Assembly: GCA_963777355.1 (NCBI GenBank)
Contig: CAVZQK010000022.1
Span: forward strand, 310,001-374,000
DNA from: DATJHM01 sp963777355
GTDB lineage: Bacteria > Chloroflexota > Ktedonobacteria > Ktedonobacterales > Ktedonobacteraceae
Length of the DNA stretch: 64,000 nt
Direction: 5' to 3'
Shown here: piece by piece, positions 45,862 through 55,814 of the stretch
How the letters are laid out: each line of letters begins with the position of its first letter
Position numbering within the stretch: the stretch's first letter is position 1
Position numbers and translations under genes: made by a program
The notes under the pieces: generated by a model
Told to the model about the DNA's origin: nothing
Databases searched by the model: none
Seen by the model: only the letters and a program-made list of their open reading frames with translations

Positions 45862-48800
45862 CTAGACCAGGCTATAGCGCTCACTCAGACCTTGATAGGA
45901 TTCCTGGAGAGCGTGTTCGGCGACGAGAGCCACCACCTGTGTTTGTAGAGTAGTACGGACGGGATGGCCTATCCGTTGATCGAGCGCCAGAGCCTGCATC
46001 CAGTAGTCAAGAGCAGACGAATAGTCCTGCACGGCCATTTTGAGCAGGCCCAGGCGGCGAAGCAAGGCACAACGCTCAGCAAGAATCTCTAGTTCCTCAG
46101 CAATTGATAAAGCCAGCAGATAGTACTGCTGTGCCTGTGTAAACTGGCGCAAGATACGTGCAACATCGCCAAGACCCCTTAAAGCGCGTTCATCGACAGC
46201 ACGCGCACCTTGTTCATGGGCCTGAGCCTGAGCCTGTTCATAAGATTGTTTTGCAGCCAGATACTCACCTTCAGCAAAAGAGAGAGAGGCCAGAGCAGCA
46301 GAGTACGTGAGCTTGATTAATACGATCACCCAGGACAGTAAAGAGCTGTTGCGCCTCCTCATAATAGGTCCGCGCCTGCACGAAATCGCAGCGAGCACGC
46401 AGGCTATCACCGAGAAGATGCAAGACCCAGGCTTCGCCACGGCGCTGTTTCAAGAGGCGAAACAGGGCAAGTGCGTCATTGGCCAGTTTTTCAGCCAGCT
46501 CATATTTCCCCTGTTCAATAGATAAAACACTTTTATCGGCCAGCACCCATGCCTGACCGGAAAGCAGGCCCAATTCTGTAAAGAGATGTAAGGCTTCATC
46601 GTAGTTCTGCAAAGCCTTTGTATACTGTGCCCCAGAAGCAAAGAGCGTGCCATAATTGCGTAAGAGAACTGCATGACCCTCTTTATCGTTCAAGGTACGA
46701 AACAGAGGAGCAGCCTGATCAAAAAAGGATGTAGCATCCTTATAGCTGCCTGCGCTACGGCAGATCTCACCTGAAACAACATAGATCCAGGCTTCGCCTT
46801 TCGTATATTTCCCCTCCTGGAATAACGTCAGAGCTTCCTGAGCATACTCCTGAGCTTGCTGGAGATTGCCTACCTCGCGGGCAAGCAGGGCCAGTTCATA
46901 GAGCGCCCAGCCAGCATCTTCATGCTCCTGCATCTGGCGATGAAACTCCAGGCTGCTGCGCAGGGAAGCTTCCGCCTCAACGTATTGTCCCAGACTGCGC
47001 AGGACGGCACCCAGGCAACATTGGATACGACCTTCGTTTGTTCTTTCGCCGAGACGAGACGCATGCATGCCAGCACGACGAAGCATTGCCAGGAGCTCCT
47101 GGGCATAGCCGCGTCCGCAGAGGTCCCAGGAAGCCTGAGTCGCCACACGGATTGCCACTTGCATATCCTGAACGTCACCCGCGTTCTCTAAATGTTCAAA
47201 AGCAGCAAACCATTCTTCAGGGGTAGGATGAGGAAGCTGATAATAATAGGCGGCCACGACACGATGAACACGACGGCGCTCTTCCAGGGGGAGATGAGAG
47301 AGGGCAAAAAAGCGAATTTGCGCGTGGATAGTATAGGTGCTTCCATCAAAGGACAGAAACGAAGCCTGAACCAGTTCATCGCGTGCAGCTCGCCAGTTTG
47401 CCGCCAGTTCAGCAGGAGAAACCTTCTCACCATCAGGCAACAGGCCATACTCTTGCATACTCTGGAGAGCCGCCTCACGAACAACATTCTGAGGTTCTCT
47501 GGCTGCAAGCAATGTCTCTGGAGCAACCATCAGCATAATTTGTTCGCGTTTAAAAGGGAGATTAAAGGCTGAAAGATAGGATAACAGGAGGCGAGCCAGA
47601 GGTGTCAGATGACGATAAGAGACCTCCAGGACCGCGAGAATACCGGCGAGCGGCGTATTGTGTAATTCATCGCGCACCTCCTCAAGAGAGCGGGTAGCCG
47701 CTTCAGGAGTGTAGATTTTGCCGCCAATGGAGCGGGCAGTGCCAAAGATCAATTCAGCCCCGAGAGGATAGCCATCGAGAAGAACGCAGATCTCGCGCAG
47801 AATCGCCTGTTGTTGGGGATTATCCAGATGAATGCGCTGATCGAGGCCACTACTAGCGGCTAACTCAGCAAAGAGCTTCAAAAGATCATCATCAGTCATC
47901 TTGCCGACACGATATTCATACCAGCGGCATTGAATCCCCTCAAACGCCATAGCCTGATCCGGATTTGTACGTGAAGTAATCAAAATCACAATCTCAGGTG
48001 GCAAAGTAGCAAGAAATTGGAGCCAGCGCTGCAATTCAGCATGGTCTTTTACTTCTTCAAAGCCATCTAATAATAACAGACAAGGAAGTTCTCGACTTGC
48101 CAATCCTCGGAGAGCGCCAGTAGCCATGCGGGCACGTTGTTTTGCATCAGCGGTAGGGGAGATTCTTGTAGGCAGATGGAGAGCATCGATAATCTCTTGC
48201 AGGGCATCAGAGAAAGTTTTTCCACCTTGTAAAGAGATGCCAATACTGCCGCCGGGAAACTTTCTCTGATTGCGCCGCACGACCTCAAAAGCCAGAGCGC
48301 TTTTCCCGATGCCAGCAGAACCAGTCAGAGCAATATGATGTGTCCCAGGACGGAGGCGTGATGCAGCGTTGAATCCAGAAGAAGATTGGCCAGAGACCGC
48401 GGCAGTCAAAAGCAGATCCAGCTCTCGGAGCTCATCCTGACGACCAGTAAACGACATTGAAGCGCCGAGATGCTCAAGAGGATGGTGATATTCACCTGAA
48501 CCATCGCGACTCGTCAAGAGAGCAACAGGGCCTTCTTCACCTTCTACCACATGGCGATACAGAACAGGGATAAACCAGCTTTTTTGTTGGGTGGGTAGCA
48601 TAGCCTGGCGAGCACGGGCCAGAGCCTCCTCCAGCATACGCCCATCGGCCAACGCCTCATAGAAATGGAACATAAAGGTCCGGCTGAGATCATCCTGTAA
48701 AGAGAAGGGCATAGCCACCACAGCAGGGACCTGGCCAGTCACCAGAGCGGTTGCAAGGGTGGCATCAACGATGCTTTTTCGGGCTTGCTTTTCCGTCTCG

Positions 48801-49771
48801 CCGGCCACCAGCGCCGTCTCACAAGCGGCGAAGACAGCCAGGCGCAGATCGCTACTCAAGAAAAGATCGCGCAGAGACTGCGTATCGATATAATGATTAC
48901 AGTTTTCTTCATCGCAGAAGCAGAGGTAGGTTTGAGCTTTCACACGAGTTAAAGAGCTGCCACAAGCCTGACACTTCCGGGCCTCAGGCTCGTTCATAGT
49001 CTTACAGCCTTCGGCGGGACAGAGTCGGCCATAAGCGCCATGCCCATCAAAGTGGATCACATAGCAAGGAATCGTCGTATCATTATCGTCAATCAGGCTT
49101 GCGCCACCATAAGAATTGAAATAGCGGACTAATTGATCGAAGGTTGGTGGTTCCAGGCGATCAAGAAAGATCTGGCCGTTCTCAATCAACGGTGCAAACG
49201 CTTGCTCCAGAGCGGCGAAACTACGTTCTGTCTCCAGAGGAGCGCAATCGCCAGGCGTGGCCCCGACATAAAGTACCCGGCAGGGGAGATGAACGGGCAA
49301 TTCACAGCCAGCGGGTACATCTGGTCGCAAAATGGCCCTGGTGAGGGTAAATATGCCAGACACAAGCAAGAAATGATCGCCATTATGGAGGAGTTCCCAG
49401 GGATAGCGAATAAATTCATCACAGCCCGGCCCAAAACAAAGCGTCAAAGCCACCGTACCACGGCGTTTCAGAGTACGTTGAATAACGCTACGTAAAACAC
49501 CAGCAACAGTCTGATCATCGGGCTTTTTTTGGCTAACCCCTCCACCCAGAGAAGTGTAGAGGTGATAGCCAATTTCACATAAATCCTCATAGCTTGTCGT
49601 TAAAGCGCTGATCTTCTTGTGTAGCGACTGAAATTGTTTAGAGGTATATGCTGGAATAAACGTACCATGAACCGTCTGCCCGGACCAACTCTCGCGGATC
49701 TGTACTTCAAAACTGTTATCAGCACACTTTTGAAATAGAATATTGAGTGTTTCTCCCATGTACCCAAACAT
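45862..49771 (-). CDS. CHAT protease - STAND NTPase - TPR protein, with cysteine-rich insertion (single frameshift near C-terminus)
   Basis: A giant of about 1,300 residues. Residues 100-410 are a CHAT (caspase-like) protease: His244 in VIHFDGHGAYG and Cys317 in VFAACETAL form the expected dyad. Between them lies a cysteine-rich insert with Cys251, 256, 267 and 270 (zinc-ribbon-like) and then Cys284, 286 and 291. Residues about 440-840 are a STAND/NB-ARC-type NTPase: FTGRQDEL, Walker A TGSAGIGKSALA at about 484-491, Walker B CLLLLDGFEE. TPR repeats fill the rest. Such proteins act as NLR-like sensors coupled to a protease, some in anti-phage defence. The last 130 residues are in another frame; dropping one base at the AA near 46310 restores it. 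It is flanked by an MFS gene and obg. Confidence 0.87.
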
Positions 49772-49921
49772 CTCTCGTAATGTAGTTAGGCAGGATCTGG
49801 TGCTTTACGCTACACCGGGCTGCGCTCTTGTATAATAAAAATGCCTGTGCTAAGTATAGCACAAGAATTGTCCAGAATGAATATTTCGTTCAAAAGAGGC
49901 AAGCATCTAAAAACAGAGTGA

Positions 49922-51229
49922 TTATTCACCCCAATAGAGTTCAGCTTTGCCAAAGCGTACAGGATCGCCCATCTTGACGCCAGCCTCTTCCAAAGCTTTC
50001 GTGACGCCCCATTTTTCGAGCACCACTTGAAGACGCGCCATACCTTCTTCGCTTTCCTGATCGGTCATAGTTACCGCGCGTTGGACAAGGCGGCCACGAA
50101 CAACGAAGACACCATCTTCCTTTGAAATCGTAAAGGCATCGTCGGCCTGGGGGCGCAAAACCGTATTCTCCTCCAGAATCCCCATAGGTTGCGCGGCGGC
50201 ACGTTCAGCCTCTTCCTGTTGCATAGCGCGCAGGCGGTCTCCAACGAATTGCATCAACTCCTCAGTTCCCTGGTGAGCCGCCGCCGAGATTGCAAAGACA
50301 GAGTAGCCAGCGGCCTCAGCCTTCGCCTGGACTTCAGGCCACTGAGCCTGGGCATCTGGAAGGTCAATCTTATTGAGGACAACAATTTGCGGACGCGAGG
50401 CCAATTTCTCGTCATACTCGCGTAACTCCTTATTGATAGCCTCAAAATCTTGCCAGGGGTCGCGCTCACTTGCGCCACCATCCAGCATATGGACCAGCAG
50501 GCGTGTGCGTTGGATATGGCGCAAAAACTCGTGACCAAGCCCAACGCCCTGTGCCGCGCCCTCAATCAAACCAGGGATATCGGCCAGGACAAAGCTATAG
50601 CCATCGCCCCGCCTTGCAGCGCCAACCTCAACCACGCCTAGATTGGGAGCCAGAGTTGTAAAAGGATAATCGGCAATTTTTGGTTTTGCCGCAGTCACCA
50701 CAGACAAAAGCGTTGATTTTCCAGCATTTGGATAGCCAACCAGGCCGACATCAGCAATCAGGCGCAGCTCCAGAAAAACCCAGAGTTCTTCTCCTGGTTC
50801 GCCCTTCTGTGCTTCTTTGGGAGCCTGATGAGTAGAGGTAGCAAAGTGGGTATTGCCCAGGCCGCCACGGCCACCGCGAGCGACCATCACCTGTTGCCCA
50901 TCATCGAGAAGATCAGCAATCACCGCGCCGCTGTCCGCATTGCGAATAATCGTCCCACAGGGAACCAGCAAGATGACATCCTCACCCTTCTCGCCATGCA
51001 TCTTTTGGCGTGCGCCGGCACCGCCAGAATCAGCGGCAAAGCGGTGGCGATACCGATAGTCGATAAGGGTATTGAGATTATGGCTGGCCTCAAAATAGAC
51101 ACTTCCACCTCTGCCGCCATCGCCACCATCGGGTCCACCGAAGGGGGCAAACTTCTCGCGTCGGAAATGCAACGAACCATCGCCGCCATCCCCAGCTTTA
51201 ATAGAAATTTTTGTATGATCGTATAACAT
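49922..51229 (-). CDS. obg: GTPase Obg (CgtA)
   Basis: A 435-residue essential GTPase involved in 50S ribosome maturation and stress signalling. The N-terminal glycine-rich Obg fold (KAGDGGDGSLHFRREKFAPF, GGPDGGDGGRGGSV) leads into the G domain with G1 GYPNAGKSTLL, G3 DIPGLIEGA and G4 NKIDLP. The C-terminal OCT domain (EDGVFVVRGRLVQRAV then WGVTKALEEAGVKMGDPVRF) is present. The start at 51229 (MLYDHTKISIKAG) has AGGGA 6 bases upstream and matches the usual Obg N-terminus. A TnpB remnant abuts its upstream side on the same strand. Confidence 0.96.
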   Translation of the reverse strand: MLYDHTKISIKAGDGGDGSLHFRREKFAPFGGPDGGDGGRGGSVYFEASHNLNTLIDYRYRHRFAADSGGAGARQKMHGEKGEDVILLVPCGTIIRNADSGAVIADLLDDGQQVMVARGGRGGLGNTHFATSTHQAPKEAQKGEPGEELWVFLELRLIADVGLVGYPNAGKSTLLSVVTAAKPKIADYPFTTLAPNLGVVEVGAARRGDGYSFVLADIPGLIEGAAQGVGLGHEFLRHIQRTRLLVHMLDGGASERDPWQDFEAINKELREYDEKLASRPQIVVLNKIDLPDAQAQWPEVQAKAEAAGYSVFAISAAAHQGTEELMQFVGDRLRAMQQEEAERAAAQPMGILEENTVLRPQADDAFTISKEDGVFVVRGRLVQRAVTMTDQESEEGMARLQVVLEKWGVTKALEEAGVKMGDPVRFGKAELYWGE

Positions 51230-51264
51230 CTGTATCCCTAAATATCTTCTTCGTGCGTAAAAAA

Positions 51265-51726
51265 TCAAGCTTTTTGCGTAGCGCACATAATTATATCACA
51301 AAATGCGCTGCATTGTGGATAGGTAAAGGAATGGTAACAGCTATTGGACTTGAAGCGGGGATACCCTGGGTTTTGCCCTTCACGCACGCGACGAAAGAAG
51401 TTCTGCATCGCCTTGTCGTGCCGTTTGAGCACGTCTTGAAGCACCTGAGAATGGATCTCCTGATAGTCAGGACGATCTTCCTTGATCTCTGGCAACTGCT
51501 CGGCCTGCATCTGATAGGAGACGCTGACGCCACACAGGCGGTAGGCTTCGCGGCACTCTTCCACGCTTGCGTTGTAGAGTTCTTTGCAGCGACGCAAGGT
51601 CCACTCCAGTTTGCCGATCTGGTTGCGTGTAGGATACAAGCGGAATTTGTACATCTTGTTGCGCAGATGAGGGTCTTTCTTGGGGCGAGGTTCGCGCTTC
51701 TTGCGAGGCTTCTTTTCGCGTGCCAT
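51265..51726 (-). pseudogene. tnpB: 5' fragment of a TnpB (IS200/IS605 OrfB) gene
   Basis: The frame begins with a good site (AAGGAG before the ATG at 51726) and reads MAREKKPRKKREPRPKKDPH, then YKFRLYPTRNQIGKLEWTLR, RCKELYNASVEECREAYRL and RRVREGQNPGYPRFKSNSC. This is the N-terminal part of TnpB, the RNA-guided nuclease of IS200/IS605 elements. Homology stops after SFTYPQ near 51315 and a dozen unrelated residues lead to the stop. The RuvC and zinc-ribbon domains (normally to residue 380 or so) are missing, as is the 3' end that would carry the guide RNA. No tnpA is adjacent. The upstream half of the fragment may bind nucleic acid but cannot cut. Confidence 0.85.
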
Positions 51727-51906
51727 GTGGGAAGACTCCTTTCTTTGCAAACAAGGTAGACAACAGATGAGAGGGCAAGTATAGCGCGGTGTGAGAAGAG
51801 AGGCAATATGATAAAATGATAGAGGAAGAAGCTCATCAACGATCAACTGATCTATACAATGAAGAAGCAAGAGAAAAAAGAGGGAGATAGGCAGAGAGAA
51901 GAAGCT

Positions 51907-53634
51907 TCACAGTAGGAGATCTTTTTGTGCATTCGGCAGCGCAAGTAGTTGAGAGTTAGCATTGGGGAAAGGGAGGCTTGACTGCTGAGCGGGAGCGGCC
52001 AGTTGCCAGGTACCATAACCGCCAGCACTTCTACTACACTGATAGAGTCCAGCAGAGATCTGCACAGCGCTACAATACGTCCCCTGCATGGCCCCATTAG
52101 CTTGAATCGTACCGGTAAAGAGCAAAGGGGCCAGACCATTATAGCCAGCCACCAGAAATTGGATATGCTTATCCTGGGTCACCGAACCGGTAAAATTGCC
52201 ACTCCCAATCAGGCCAGCGCCTACCGAGAAATAGCCATTTATAGAGGAAGCATTCATTGCCTGCTGAATATTGCTTAGACGCATACTCGAATTTGTAGGT
52301 GGACTTGTATACTGGTCGGAGATGCTTCCAGAATACTGAGATTGCAGAAGTGGATACCCTACAGGAGCAGGGGTTGGTGCAGGCGGTCTGGTTGGCTGTA
52401 TGGTAGGAACCGGTGTTGGCTGAGTGGTGGGAACCGGTGTTGATTTTGCAGTAGGGATAGGAGTTGGTGTTGATCCTAATCGCGTCGGTGTTGTGGCAGT
52501 TGGTTTACTGCCAGCAGCTAAAGATGCATGATGAGTAAAATTGCTTGTGCTCAAGAAAACGCCGCCGCCGAGAGCGAGAAGGGCGAGAAGAACAAAGAAG
52601 AGTAGCCAGGCAACTGGACGTCGTAAGCGTCTTGACTGAGCGGAAGAGACACGCTTGGGCGTTCTTTGCGGCAAGGGGTATACAACCGTCTTGACACCGG
52701 TATTTGACATCGCCGAAGCAGATTGTTTTTCCGTAAGAGCAGACGCTTCTTGCTCTTGTGAAAGCGTCACGGGGAGCATAGCCAGCTCGGCAGGGTCGAT
52801 CTGTAATGCTTGCCAGAACTCGTCAACGCTGGCGAAACGGTCATTACTATCAATCGCCATTGCCCGCAGAATAGCAGCGGCAACCTGAGGTGGCAGCGAA
52901 GGGGCAAGAGAACGAACCGGTTCTAATGGATCGAGGTTTTTGCTTCCCAGTTGCGTCATACGATAGAGAGCATCCATCGGCACGACACCAGTCAGCAAAA
53001 CATAAAGCGTAGCGGCCAGACCATAGACATCGGTACGCGTATTGGTGCCATGAGCATATTGTTCAGGGGCTCCATAGCCAGGAGAGCAGCGGCGCACCAC
53101 CGTCGTCGTTCCCTCCTGATCATACTCTTTCGCAATACCCAGATCTACCAGAACCGTTTCCTTGCTATCTCTCGGCACAATAATATTAGCAGGTTTAATA
53201 TCGCGATGAATAATCGGTGGGTGCTGGCTGTGCAGATAAGAAATAGCCTCAAAAATCGGGGCCATCAGTTCCAGGACACGAGCCAGGGGAAAGCGCTTTT
53301 CAGGTTCTTGCAGGCGGACCTCTTCAAGGTTTGGGCCATCGACAAAGTCCATCAACATATAAGAGCGCTGGTTTGGTGCATCTTCAAATTCCTGATAGAC
53401 GCGTGGCAGCGAGGGATGATCCAAGCGTTTTAAGATATTGCATTCAAAAGCAAAGCGCTCACGCTCTTCCGCATTTGGATCAATCACCTCTTTGAGGGCA
53501 AAAACATTGCCGCGCACACGTTGATCCTGGACACGATAGACGGCCCCGAAGCCACCTTTTCCGAGAAGCGCTTCTATGCGATAGCGATTATGGATAATGC
53601 TTCCAATGGGAAGTGTTGTCTGTACACCTTGCAC
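51907..53634 (-). CDS. Membrane-anchored Ser/Thr protein kinase A with extracellular domain
   Basis: A 575-residue Hanks-type kinase. Kinase domain (about 15-275): GKGGFGAVYRV, ALKEV, IIHRDIKPANII, and DLG instead of DFG in VLVDLGIAKEY, then YGAPEQYA. One TM helix at about residues 343-367 (WLLFFVLLALLALGGGVFLS). A Thr/Pro-rich linker (PTPIPTAKSTPVPTT) follows, then a beta-rich extracellular domain of about 120 residues shared with the kinase encoded next to it (GYFSVGAGLIGSGNFTG, IQFLVAGYNGLAPLLFTGTI, YCS..C). It would sense something outside and phosphorylate cytoplasmic proteins. The start is a GTG at 53634 with GGTGAG nearby. The DLG variant occurs in active kinases. Confidence 0.92.
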   Translation of the reverse strand: MQGVQTTLPIGSIIHNRYRIEALLGKGGFGAVYRVQDQRVRGNVFALKEVIDPNAEERERFAFECNILKRLDHPSLPRVYQEFEDAPNQRSYMLMDFVDGPNLEEVRLQEPEKRFPLARVLELMAPIFEAISYLHSQHPPIIHRDIKPANIIVPRDSKETVLVDLGIAKEYDQEGTTTVVRRCSPGYGAPEQYAHGTNTRTDVYGLAATLYVLLTGVVPMDALYRMTQLGSKNLDPLEPVRSLAPSLPPQVAAAILRAMAIDSNDRFASVDEFWQALQIDPAELAMLPVTLSQEQEASALTEKQSASAMSNTGVKTVVYPLPQRTPKRVSSAQSRRLRRPVAWLLFFVLLALLALGGGVFLSTSNFTHHASLAAGSKPTATTPTRLGSTPTPIPTAKSTPVPTTQPTPVPTIQPTRPPAPTPAPVGYPLLQSQYSGSISDQYTSPPTNSSMRLSNIQQAMNASSINGYFSVGAGLIGSGNFTGSVTQDKHIQFLVAGYNGLAPLLFTGTIQANGAMQGTYCSAVQISAGLYQCSRSAGGYGTWQLAAPAQQSSLPFPNANSQLLALPNAQKDLLL

Positions 53635-53828
53635 TTGCTCACCTACACTCTATTTTACGCCAGTTTCCCATGAGTAATACGAATTAACTTCTATCTTCGA
53701 TACATCTCATTATCTCATAGAATGAAAGTTCTGGGGAGTACCATCGAGGGGTATTTTGAGCGTGTGGAGAAAATCGGTCTCATTTTAGTGATCTGGTTAT
53801 TTTCGCTCTTTTTCTTCTAGAGAGGCTT

Positions 53829-55448
53829 TCAGGGCTGATTCTCAAGGGAGCGGTAGGCAACCCATTTGCCATAGCGGCCACTGGCATAGTTACAGCGACC
53901 ATTTTGAAAACTGCAATACGATCCTGAGAGACTACCATCAGCGGACAGTGCTCCATAAAAAAAAAGAGGAGGGAGACCGCCATAGCCGGAGACCAGAAAT
54001 TGGATAGTACTGGTACCAAGCAGAGTGCCGATAAACTGTCCATTTCCCAGAGAAGGAAGGCCGCTAGAGACATTGCCGTGAATATTCGCACCATCTTGCA
54101 GAATAATCACAGTGATCGTCGTACTTATAGCTGGAGTGATAGAGAGATTACTGATGGTACCATCATAGCGTGTAGCTAAAGAGAGATAGGCAGGAGGAGA
54201 AGTTGGCCCAGGAAGATGCCGTAAGTGAGTCAGAGGTTGGGGAGGAGTGGTAGGAATGGGCGTCATCCTTACTTTTGTCAGTGTATGAATATGCTCCAAT
54301 GAATGTTGTAAACCAGGAAGCATGCGTGTACTAAAAAACATGCCGGCAAGCAAAATAACAATAGTGAGCACCGGCAAAAGCAAAATAAGCTGGCCTTCAC
54401 GTTTCGGTTGTTTGCGCTTAGAGTTAAGTAAGGGTATAGGAGTCTGGCCTACTCTTTCTGTGGGAGAGTAATCTCCAGGAAGACAAGAAGCTCCAGGTAG
54501 AGGCAACCTGGTGGAGGGGTCCGAAAAGCTGGGGATCGGGAGGGTTGGCTGGTGAGTGAGTACTGAAGCTTCTTCCAGGGGGAGAGGTGATTGAGTATTT
54601 TCCTGCACACTGGTCGACAGCGCTTGCCAGAACGCTTCAATGCTCATAAAACGTTCGCTACTGGTAAGAGCGAGGCCCTGATGGAGGACAGCAGAGACAG
54701 TAGTAGAGAGGCCAGCGACCAGATTATGGGCGGGTTCCAGGGCATCATATCCGTGGCTACTCAGCAGAGTCATGCGATAGAGGGAATCAACGGGGACGGA
54801 ACCAGTCAGCAGAGCATAGAAAGTAGCAGCCAGGCCATAGATATCGGTGCGAGGATTGGTACCGCGCATATATTGTTCAGGAGAGGCATAACCGGGAGAG
54901 CAATGGCGAATGGCAGTTGTAGTATCATCACCGACATATTCTTTAGCAATGCCAAAATCAATTAACACAGCACCACGATGATCAGATGGAATGAGAATAT
55001 TAGCAGGTTTAATATCACGATGAATAATCGGTAGCTGCTGAGCATGCAAATACAGCAATGCGTCTATAATGGGGGTCATCAATTGCAAGACAAAGAGAGC
55101 GGGAAAGCGCTGCTCAGGTTGTTGCAAGCGTAGTAGCTCAAGATTGGTACCCTCTATATAATCCATCAGTAGATATATACAGTTACTTCTATCATCGTCA
55201 AAGACGCGATACACGCGAGGCAAAGTAGGATGGTCGAGCCGCTTCAAGATCTCCCATTCAGAGAGGAAGCGTGTTCGTTTATAAGAATCTGGACGGAGTA
55301 ACGCCTTCAGAGCGTAGATATTCCCCTTTGCTCGCCGATCTCTCACACGATAAACCGCGCTTGAGCCGCCCTTGCCAAGAAGTGCTTCGACCACGTAGCG
55401 ATCCCGTACAACCTTGCCACGTGGGAAAAACATCGGGACGTCCCGCAT
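53829..55448 (-). CDS. Membrane-anchored Ser/Thr protein kinase B, paralogue of kinase A
   Basis: A 539-residue kinase with the same architecture as its downstream neighbour: Gly loop GKGGSSAVYRV (less usual SS), ALKAL, IIHRDIKPANIL, DFGIAKEY, YASPEQYM, one TM helix (LILLLPVLTIVILLAGMFFS), a short Pro/Thr linker and the shared beta-rich extracellular domain (IHGNVSSGLPSLGNGQFIG, IQFLVSGYGGLPPLFFYGAL, SGSYCSFQNGRCNY). Unlike kinase A it keeps canonical DFG. GAGGTG lies 5 bases before the ATG at 55448. A 12-bp palindrome, CGGGACGTCCCG, lies just inside the start. Tandem duplication followed by divergence best explains the pair, which are 194 bases apart on one strand. Confidence 0.92.
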   Translation of the reverse strand: MRDVPMFFPRGKVVRDRYVVEALLGKGGSSAVYRVRDRRAKGNIYALKALLRPDSYKRTRFLSEWEILKRLDHPTLPRVYRVFDDDRSNCIYLLMDYIEGTNLELLRLQQPEQRFPALFVLQLMTPIIDALLYLHAQQLPIIHRDIKPANILIPSDHRGAVLIDFGIAKEYVGDDTTTAIRHCSPGYASPEQYMRGTNPRTDIYGLAATFYALLTGSVPVDSLYRMTLLSSHGYDALEPAHNLVAGLSTTVSAVLHQGLALTSSERFMSIEAFWQALSTSVQENTQSPLPLEEASVLTHQPTLPIPSFSDPSTRLPLPGASCLPGDYSPTERVGQTPIPLLNSKRKQPKREGQLILLLPVLTIVILLAGMFFSTRMLPGLQHSLEHIHTLTKVRMTPIPTTPPQPLTHLRHLPGPTSPPAYLSLATRYDGTISNLSITPAISTTITVIILQDGANIHGNVSSGLPSLGNGQFIGTLLGTSTIQFLVSGYGGLPPLFFYGALSADGSLSGSYCSFQNGRCNYASGRYGKWVAYRSLENQP

Positions 55449-55814
55449 CGTACACCTCGATATCTAAGTTGGCGGACAAGCTGGAGAGAGGATTGCATCT
55501 CTCGCTATACACTTTTCAGTGTACCAGAGTAGATAAGCGCTACGATTGTAAAAAGGCACAGAGGCAAAGAAGAGACAAGTGAAATAGGAGTATTGAAATA
55601 TTTCTAAAGGACTAATGGCTAAAAAAGTTCCTCTCGATGGACGCTCTGTCTTCCTAGCAGGAGAATCAAACGTACAACAAGAGAGGGTTTGAGATGAGCA
55701 GACATTTTACCTACAGAGAGACGATCTGGCGTTGGCTCAAGAAAAGAAATATAAAACGCCACACCCTTTTTCTTCTCCACATCTGATCTATCTAAAGAAA
55801 ACAGAGATGTATAT
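55449..55814. other. Divergent gap between kinase B and the histidine kinase
   Basis: No recognised gene. A 30-codon frame starting ATG at 55694 (MSRHFTYRETIWRW) has GAGGGTTTGAG upstream and ends shortly before the histidine kinase; it could be a leader peptide or chance. Promoters for both divergent genes must lie here but I see no strong boxes. Confidence 0.35.

Noticed and set aside
51211..51759. 182-codon plus-strand open frame
   Set aside because: Antisense to the TnpB fragment, which has recognisable homology.
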